From the NCBI RefSeq assembly GCF_000379065.1, contig NZ_KB900614.1, positions 3,876,133 through 3,940,132 of the forward strand: DNA of 64,000 nucleotides, in the 5' to 3' direction. The first letter of the stretch is position 1. The number at the start of each line of letters is the position of its first letter. The translations under genes were made by a program, and so were the position numbers. A model generated the notes under the pieces. That model had not been told where the DNA came from and ran no database searches. It saw nothing but the letters and a program-made list of their open reading frames with translations. The stretch comes from Salinispora mooreana. GTDB lineage: Bacteria > Actinomycetota > Actinomycetes > Mycobacteriales > Micromonosporaceae. Positions 59,055 through 64,000 of this stretch are shown here, in pieces.

Positions 59055-60350
59055 ATGGCGAGACGCGGCTGGGCAATGTCGATCATGACCGCGCTTGGCA
59101 CCGCTGCCGGGGCCGGCGCCGCCGCACTGGGCTTCGGCTACGGCCTCGGCATCATCAACTGGGCCCCACCACCGGATCAGAGTGTCGCCGTCACCGCCTG
59201 GACAGCCAGCCTGATCTGGGCCACGTGGATCGCTGCCACCTCCACTGTGGCTGGTGCGGTCTGCGCACAACACCTCCGTCGTCGTAGCCCGGCGGCGCCC
59301 CCGCCGACCAGCAGCCACGGCGAGATCTCCAGTGCGGACTCGCCGGCCGACAACCCGAGCGAGCCGGAGGCCGCCGCAGCGGCCACCCGGGCCAGGCGAC
59401 GCCACGCCGCGCCGGGCGAATCCGACGGTGCGCTCGGCAAACTGACACTCGCCGTCGCCGCCGGATTCGGCGCCCTGATCACGGTGCTGTTGACCGCCGT
59501 ACCGGCACGGGTGGCCGTGGTACCCGGAGTCGCCGCGCCCCGCGACGTCGCCGCTGGCTACGCCGCCCTGGGTGTCCTGGTCGGCGTGACCATCGCCGGG
59601 TGGGCGTTGCACTCGCGCGCCGCCGCCACCAACGTGATCGCAACCGTCGGCTGGCTGTGGCTGCTCGCCGTGGTGGCTGTTGTGGATGGCGTCATTGCGG
59701 GGCGGGGGCTGAACACCGCCCAGCTCGGCATCTGGCAGCTCAGCGTCGGCGGAACCGAGCTGTGGCTCCGCGACTGGTTCTACTGGCCGGGTGCGCTGCT
59801 GTCGCTCGGCTCCGCCCTCCTCATCGGCGTACTGGTCGCCCGCGGCACGGCCCAACGCCCCGACCAGCAGGTGGGTGCCGCTGCCTCCGGTGCGGCCGGC
59901 CCGCTCCTCGTCGCGGTCGCCTACCTGCTCGCCGTGCCGGACCTGGCCGACCTCGCTCCCGGCCAGGCGTCAGCGCACCTCATCGCCCCCTATGCGGTCA
60001 TCATCGGTCTTGGGGGCTCGGCGCTGGTCACCGCAGCCGGTCAACGGGCCAACCCCCGGAGGCGGACAGATTCGATGCGACCGGCGGAGTCCCCGGCTGA
60101 TTTGCCCCAGTCGGCGAGGTCCCCAACCGACCCGGAGCCGGACGACTCGACCGTCGCGACGCCCACCACCCGCGGCCGGACCCGCGGATCGGGCAGCCGC
60201 CGGCCCCGCACCGTGAAGGCGGACGCCACCAGCGGAGTACCGGTTCAGCGCACCGCGGACGATGCACCAGCAGAGGATGCCGCCCCCGCCGCACAGGAGC
60301 CGAGGGAGACGGGTTCGCGCCGGCCCCGGTCCACCCGCCGCACCAGCTGA
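59055..60350 (+). CDS. Conserved multi-pass membrane protein of unknown function
   Basis: The product (431 aa) has about eight membrane helices (e.g. ALGTAAGAGAAALGFGYGLG, WTASLIWATWIAATSTVAGA, LAVAAGFGALITVLLTAVPA, WPGALLSLGSALLIGVLVA) and a basic, Ser/Pro/Arg-rich C-terminal tail of about 95 residues (RGRTRGSGSRRPRTVKADA). A Pro/Ser/Glu loop lies after the second helix. No enzyme motif is seen. It is alone on the plus strand. Confidence 0.78.
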   Translation: MARRGWAMSIMTALGTAAGAGAAALGFGYGLGIINWAPPPDQSVAVTAWTASLIWATWIAATSTVAGAVCAQHLRRRSPAAPPPTSSHGEISSADSPADNPSEPEAAAAATRARRRHAAPGESDGALGKLTLAVAAGFGALITVLLTAVPARVAVVPGVAAPRDVAAGYAALGVLVGVTIAGWALHSRAAATNVIATVGWLWLLAVVAVVDGVIAGRGLNTAQLGIWQLSVGGTELWLRDWFYWPGALLSLGSALLIGVLVARGTAQRPDQQVGAAASGAAGPLLVAVAYLLAVPDLADLAPGQASAHLIAPYAVIIGLGGSALVTAAGQRANPRRRTDSMRPAESPADLPQSARSPTDPEPDDSTVATPTTRGRTRGSGSRRPRTVKADATSGVPVQRTADDAPAEDAAPAAQEPRETGSRRPRSTRRTS

Positions 60351-60445
60351 CGGCGGTCGCGGGGTGCTCCCGAACCGGGCACCGCCCCCGCGCCGGCGGT
60401 CCCGACGCTCCGACCGCAGGGGTCGACGGTTGACCCGCCGGCCGC

Positions 60446-61924
60446 CTAGTCGACCGGCCAGGTGTGCACCGGCTCGTTGCTGTGTTGGAGTTCGGCGTAG
60501 CGCTGGACCATGTGGTGCAGCGCCGCCGAGCGGTCGAGTTTCCGGTGCCGCTCGGCCGCCCACACCGTCTCCGCCTGCCATACCGCGCCGTTGCGCCGGG
60601 TCCGGCAGCGCTGCTCGATGACGCCGAGCAGCCGGTCTCGCTCAGCGGGAGCCACGCCGAACCGGTCCAACCCGATCGCCGCCTGCGGCAGCAGCACGTC
60701 GAGGACCAGCTCGGCGACCGGCACCTCACCGAGCCGAGGCCAGTGCACCACCGCGTCCATGCCTCGACGGGCGGCGGAGTGGAAGTTCTCCTCCGCCGCG
60801 CTGAACGTCAGCTGACTCCAGGCTGGACGGTCGGCCTCCGCCAACCCACGCGCCGATCCGAAGTAGAAGGCAGCGTTGGCCAGCATGTCGATAACAGTCG
60901 GACCGGCTGGCAGGACCCGATTCTCCACCCTCAGGTGCGGGCACCCGTCGGTAATGTCGTAGACCGGCCGGTTCCAGCGGTAGACGGTCCCGTTGTGCAG
61001 GCGCAGTTCGCCGAGGTTCGGCACCCCCCCGGCGTGCAGCACCTCCACCGGGTCCTCGTCCTCGCAGATCGGCAGCAGCGGCGGGAAGTAGCGGACGTTC
61101 TCCTCGAATAGGTCGAAGATCGAGGTGATCCACCGTTCGCCGAACCACACCCGAGGGCGAACGCCCTGCGCCTTCAACTCGTCGGGCCGGGTGTCGGTCG
61201 CTTGTTGGAACAGCGCGATCCGGGTCTCCGCCCAGAGTTGTCGGCCATACAGATAGGGGGAGTTCGCCCCGGTCGCCACCTGGGCGGCAGCGATCGCCTG
61301 TGAGGCGTTCCAGTAGTCGGCGAAGCTGTCCGGCGCGACCTGGAGGTGCAGCTGCAGGCTGGTGCAGGCCGACTCAGGAGCGATCGAGTCGGTGTGGGTC
61401 TGCAACCGCTCGACTCCGCGGATGTCGAGTTCGATGTCTTCGCCACGCGCTCCGACGATCTGGTCGTTGAGCACCCGGTAACGTTCGTTGGTGGAGAGGT
61501 TGTCAACGACCAGGTGCCCCTCGGTCAACGTCGGCAGGATCCCCACCAGGAGGATCTTCGCGTCGGACTTGGCGGCCCGCTCGTCGGCGCGGGCGAGACT
61601 GCCGCGAAGGTCCTGTTCGTAGCCGGTGAAGCCGGTGCCCCCAATCAGTCGGGGCGCGGCGTTCAGCTCGAGATTGAACTGTCCCAGCTCGGTCTGGAAG
61701 AGCGGGTCGGCGATGTCGGCCAGAATCTCCTCGTTCCGCATCGCCGGTTCGGCGGCGGAGTCGACCAGGTTCAGCTCGATTTCCAAGCCGGTCATCGGCC
61801 GGTCGGCGGCAAACCCGAAGTCATCCAGCATCAAGGCGAAGACGTCCAGGCAGCGACGTACCTTGTGGCGGTAGCGGACCCGATCCTCCCGGGAGAAGGC
61901 ACCCCGCGTGACATCCCTGCCCAT
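60446..61924 (-). CDS. Glutamate-cysteine ligase family protein (GCS2 type)
   Basis: The product (492 aa) belongs to the carboxylate-amine ligase/GCS2 group. Visible: TGLEIELNLVDSAAEPAMRN (metal/ATP Glu residues), LGQFNLELNAAPRLIGG, SLQLHLQVAPDSFADYWNAS, and LRVENRVLPAGPTVIDMLAN. Enzymes of this fold join glutamate to an amine; some actinobacterial members are not true GshA. The ATG at 61924 has GGGAGGA upstream. It is divergent from a MarR gene with 223 bp between. Confidence 0.85.
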   Translation of the reverse strand: MGRDVTRGAFSREDRVRYRHKVRRCLDVFALMLDDFGFAADRPMTGLEIELNLVDSAAEPAMRNEEILADIADPLFQTELGQFNLELNAAPRLIGGTGFTGYEQDLRGSLARADERAAKSDAKILLVGILPTLTEGHLVVDNLSTNERYRVLNDQIVGARGEDIELDIRGVERLQTHTDSIAPESACTSLQLHLQVAPDSFADYWNASQAIAAAQVATGANSPYLYGRQLWAETRIALFQQATDTRPDELKAQGVRPRVWFGERWITSIFDLFEENVRYFPPLLPICEDEDPVEVLHAGGVPNLGELRLHNGTVYRWNRPVYDITDGCPHLRVENRVLPAGPTVIDMLANAAFYFGSARGLAEADRPAWSQLTFSAAEENFHSAARRGMDAVVHWPRLGEVPVAELVLDVLLPQAAIGLDRFGVAPAERDRLLGVIEQRCRTRRNGAVWQAETVWAAERHRKLDRSAALHHMVQRYAELQHSNEPVHTWPVD

Positions 61925-62119
61925 GTGTCCTCCCGGCGCCCGAGGTGACGGAGCGATGCCGCTCCGCAGCGCATTGTGAACCATTCACGGTAAGAGTGCC
62001 CACGGCAGCAGGCCAGAGCCGGGCACACACAAGCCCGCCGAACCTGGTCACGTGCACTTTCCACAAAATGCTTGTTTCGTAAATAACGTACTCAACAGAT
62101 ATACCCCCAGCAATATTTT

Positions 62120-62129
62120 GTTGATCAAC
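62120..62129. promoter_or_regulatory. Palindrome GTTGATCAAC, MarR operator candidate
   Basis: Perfect 10-bp palindrome in an AT-rich promoter region, 19 bp before the MarR start and 195 bp before the GCS2-type gene. MarR proteins bind similar TTGATCAA-like sites and usually repress themselves and a divergent gene. Confidence 0.5.
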
Positions 62130-62147
62130 GACTGGTAAGATCGTCGG

Positions 62148-62645
62148 GTGGACCAGAATGTGTTCAACGACCCCCGGATCACCGCCGTCGGCCTACTCGT
62201 CGAGGCGCACGCTGGACTGTCAGCCCGGTTCACCGCCCAGTTCGAGGAACACGGCCTCTCCCCGGTGGAGTTCGACGTACTCACCCGGCTCGCCCGCTCG
62301 CCGGACTACCGGCTTCGGATGACCGACCTCGCTGCACAGACCTCCCTCTCCACCAGCGGGACGACCCGCGTGGTCGACCGAATGGAACGCGATGGGCTCC
62401 TCGCCCGGCGCGCCTGCCCAGCCGACCGACGCAGCTCGTTCGCGGTGGCCACCGAATCCGGCCGTAAGCGGCTCGACGCCGTGCTCCCGGGTCACCTGCG
62501 AATCATCGAGGAGTGGTTCACGGGGCAGCTCGACCCGGAGTCGCTGGCCCAGCTCCTCGATGGGCTACGTCGGGTACGAGATGCGGTCCACCCCGGCGCC
62601 ACCGCCGGCGCCACCGGCCCGGAACCGGACCGGGGCAACGACTGA
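62148..62645 (+). CDS. MarR-family transcriptional regulator
   Basis: The product (165 aa) has the winged-helix signature: LSPVEFDVLTRLARSPDYRL, RMTDLAAQTSLSTSGTTRVV, DRMERDGLLARRACPADRRS (the DxRxS wing). The start is GTG at 62148. The region upstream is AT-rich and contains the palindrome at 62120-62129. Divergent from the GCS2-type gene, which it may control. Confidence 0.92.
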   Translation: MDQNVFNDPRITAVGLLVEAHAGLSARFTAQFEEHGLSPVEFDVLTRLARSPDYRLRMTDLAAQTSLSTSGTTRVVDRMERDGLLARRACPADRRSSFAVATESGRKRLDAVLPGHLRIIEEWFTGQLDPESLAQLLDGLRRVRDAVHPGATAGATGPEPDRGND

Positions 62646-62954
62646 CAGAGATGATGGTCGTGGGTACCTCCCGCCGAGGTCTGACCCGACGACTGACACC
62701 GCCGTGGGTGGCGCTGGCTTGGCCGAGTCGTCGCGAGCGGAGGACCGGCAGAAGGAGCGGCAGAACTGCTCGAGGGCCAGATTATTGTCGGGCAAATCGG
62801 TCAGCCGACTTTTCCCCGCCAACTAAGCTCCGATCAACGGGGGATGCACCCGGGGGAGGGCGCGGGCGACGAGCGAGGGGTAACAGAGGGGGCTCTCGCT
62901 CGCGCCACTCCCGGGACCTGTTCACCCGGCCCACCCGATCTCCGGTGCGACCCG
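62646..62954. other. Gene-free interval between the MarR gene and the TPR gene
   Basis: About 310 bp. Frames open here (both strands) have no recognisable domain. No clean terminator is seen. Confidence 0.4.
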
Positions 62955-64000
62955 TCACGGCCGACGGGTAATCGCAGCCAAGGCCGCCACCTCCGGCGGC
63001 AGCAGGCGAATCCCACTGACCCGGCAGACCGCGTCCAGCCGATCCAGTACAGCCGGCTCCGCCGTGCTGGCGGCCAGCCCCACCAGCGCTTCCACCAGGT
63101 CACGGCGGTCCTGACTGTTGGCCCCCACCTCGGCAGCGACGGCGAACCACTCGGCCGCCAGCTCCCGATCGCCCCGGCGCAACGCCAGCGTTCCTTCGAT
63201 CAACCCACAGATCCCGTCCGCCGGCATCCAGCTCAGAGCCGCCGCCGGGCCCCCCGGTCGCAACTCGGCCAGCACCTCGGCCGCCTCCGTCACCCGGTCG
63301 GCCTGTGCCAGCGCCAGCCCGACCGTGCCCAGCACCCGACGGTGGTGCCCCGGGTCACCCAAGGCCGTCAACGCCGCCAACGTCCTCCGCCCCTGATCGA
63401 CGGCGATGTCGTACCGGCCCTCAAGGCGCGTGACCTCGGCCAGATTGGCCATCGCGAGTACGCGTAGCCGCCGCTCCCCACACTGGGCCGCCAGCCGATC
63501 GGCAGCCGCCAACCGGCGCCGGGCGGTGGCGAGGTCACCGACGCGGATCCCGTGCCAGGCCAGATTGTTCTGTGCCACCGTCATATCCCGGATCCGCCCG
63601 TGCCGGGTGGCCAGCGTCAGTACCGCCTCGACCTGCCCCCGCGCCTCATCGTGGTCGCCAGTGCCGGTGAACAACCTGCCCAGAACCGTACGGGCCTCCA
63701 GCTCACCAGCGACATCACCGGCCGACTGCAGCGCGGCGAGTGCCGCGCGGGCGGCCGGCAGCTCCTCAGCCCCCGCGCCGTGCTCCGCCGCCAGCCGAGC
63801 CACGCCCAGCAACGCCCACCCCCGCAGGACGGGGACTGCGTCAGCGGTACGGGGATCCGCCAGCAACCGGCGCAGCCACTGCCGGCCGGCGACATCCCGA
63901 CCCCGGAAGCGCCACCACCGGACGAGCCCGGCCGCCAGGCCCAGCGCGGTCACCGGTTCGTCAACAGCGGCATGCGCGAGTGCGGAGCTGATGTCCCCGC
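62955..64000 (-). CDS. C-terminal TPR region of a large regulator or ATPase, cut by the window edge
   Basis: The frame is open from the right edge to the TGA at 62955-62957, about 348 codons. The sequence consists of helical repeats of about 40 residues with TPR character (RDMTVAQNNLAWHGIRVGDL; ATARRRLAAADRLAAQCGER; RVLAMANLAEVTRLEGRYDI). This is typical of the C-terminal third of AfsR/SARP- or LuxR-type regulators with an AAA domain, but the diagnostic N-terminal part is outside the window. Confidence 0.7.
   Translation of the reverse strand, partial: GDISSALAHAAVDEPVTALGLAAGLVRWWRFRGRDVAGRQWLRRLLADPRTADAVPVLRGWALLGVARLAAEHGAGAEELPAARAALAALQSAGDVAGELEARTVLGRLFTGTGDHDEARGQVEAVLTLATRHGRIRDMTVAQNNLAWHGIRVGDLATARRRLAAADRLAAQCGERRLRVLAMANLAEVTRLEGRYDIAVDQGRRTLAALTALGDPGHHRRVLGTVGLALAQADRVTEAAEVLAELRPGGPAAALSWMPADGICGLIEGTLALRRGDRELAAEWFAVAAEVGANSQDRRDLVEALVGLAASTAEPAVLDRLDAVCRVSGIRLLPPEVAALAAITRRP

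Overview
This window is high-GC actinomycete chromosome. Gene families and order (crgA, DUF881/sortase, a TrpG-type amidotransferase, then pknB-pknA-pbpA-rodA-pstP-fhaB-fhaA, with tRNA-Leu next to fhaA) fit the origin-proximal part of a Micromonosporaceae genome such as Salinispora or Micromonospora. That placement is inferred from gene content; no search was run.

Layout. 1-2340 is mobile DNA: a complete IS1634-type insertion sequence flanked by two identical 99-bp direct repeats. 2.3-7.3 kb carries a three-gene branched-chain/pyruvate-type 2-oxoacid dehydrogenase operon with a strong terminator and a 45-codon gene. 7.5-25.2 kb is ordinary chromosomal content: a Pro-rich LppU-like membrane protein, a thioredoxin/NHL protein, a 5-oxoprolinase operon (pxpB-pxpC-pxpA), a hemolysin III homologue, a DJ-1/GlxA pair, SixA, an acyl-CoA dehydrogenase, a SpoIIE-type phosphatase, an RlpA-like protein, a phosphoribosyltransferase, an LLM oxidoreductase and a GNAT acetyltransferase.

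25.3-31.1 kb is an accessory island. It holds dTDP-sugar genes rfbA and rfbB, an Erm-type 23S rRNA methyltransferase and a type II thioesterase, a set typical of macrolide clusters, but no polyketide synthase, glycosyltransferase or exporter. Around them lie broken transposases of three families (IS5, IS1380, IS982) and a frameshifted DUF4241 gene. The erm gene is preceded by a 17-codon leader ORF and mutually complementary segments, one covering the erm Shine-Dalgarno sequence, which looks like a macrolide-inducible translational attenuator.

31.1-42.3 kb returns to chromosomal genes: a hydrolase, tRNA-Gly(CCC), a secreted M43-like metalloprotease, a PNPOx-like protein, dcd, an NlpC/P60 peptidase, a large Fe-S oxidoreductase, crgA, DUF881, class E sortase and the amidotransferase. 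42.4-51.4 kb is the envelope growth and Ser/Thr kinase operon on the minus strand, with most junctions overlapping by 4 nt. 51.6-64 kb holds tRNA-Leu(CAG), an epimerase plus WecG/TagA glycosyltransferase pair, a Tat-type subtilase with a P domain, an XRE/DUF397 module, a PASTA protein, a membrane protein, a GCS2-type ligase, a MarR regulator and a TPR protein that runs off the edge.

Functionally the window couples cell-wall synthesis and septation (RodA, PbpA, CrgA, sortase, NlpC/P60, RlpA) to phosphosignalling (PknA, PknB, PstP, FHA proteins). The most unusual parts are the long target duplication of the IS element and the orphan sugar/erm/thioesterase island with its attenuator.
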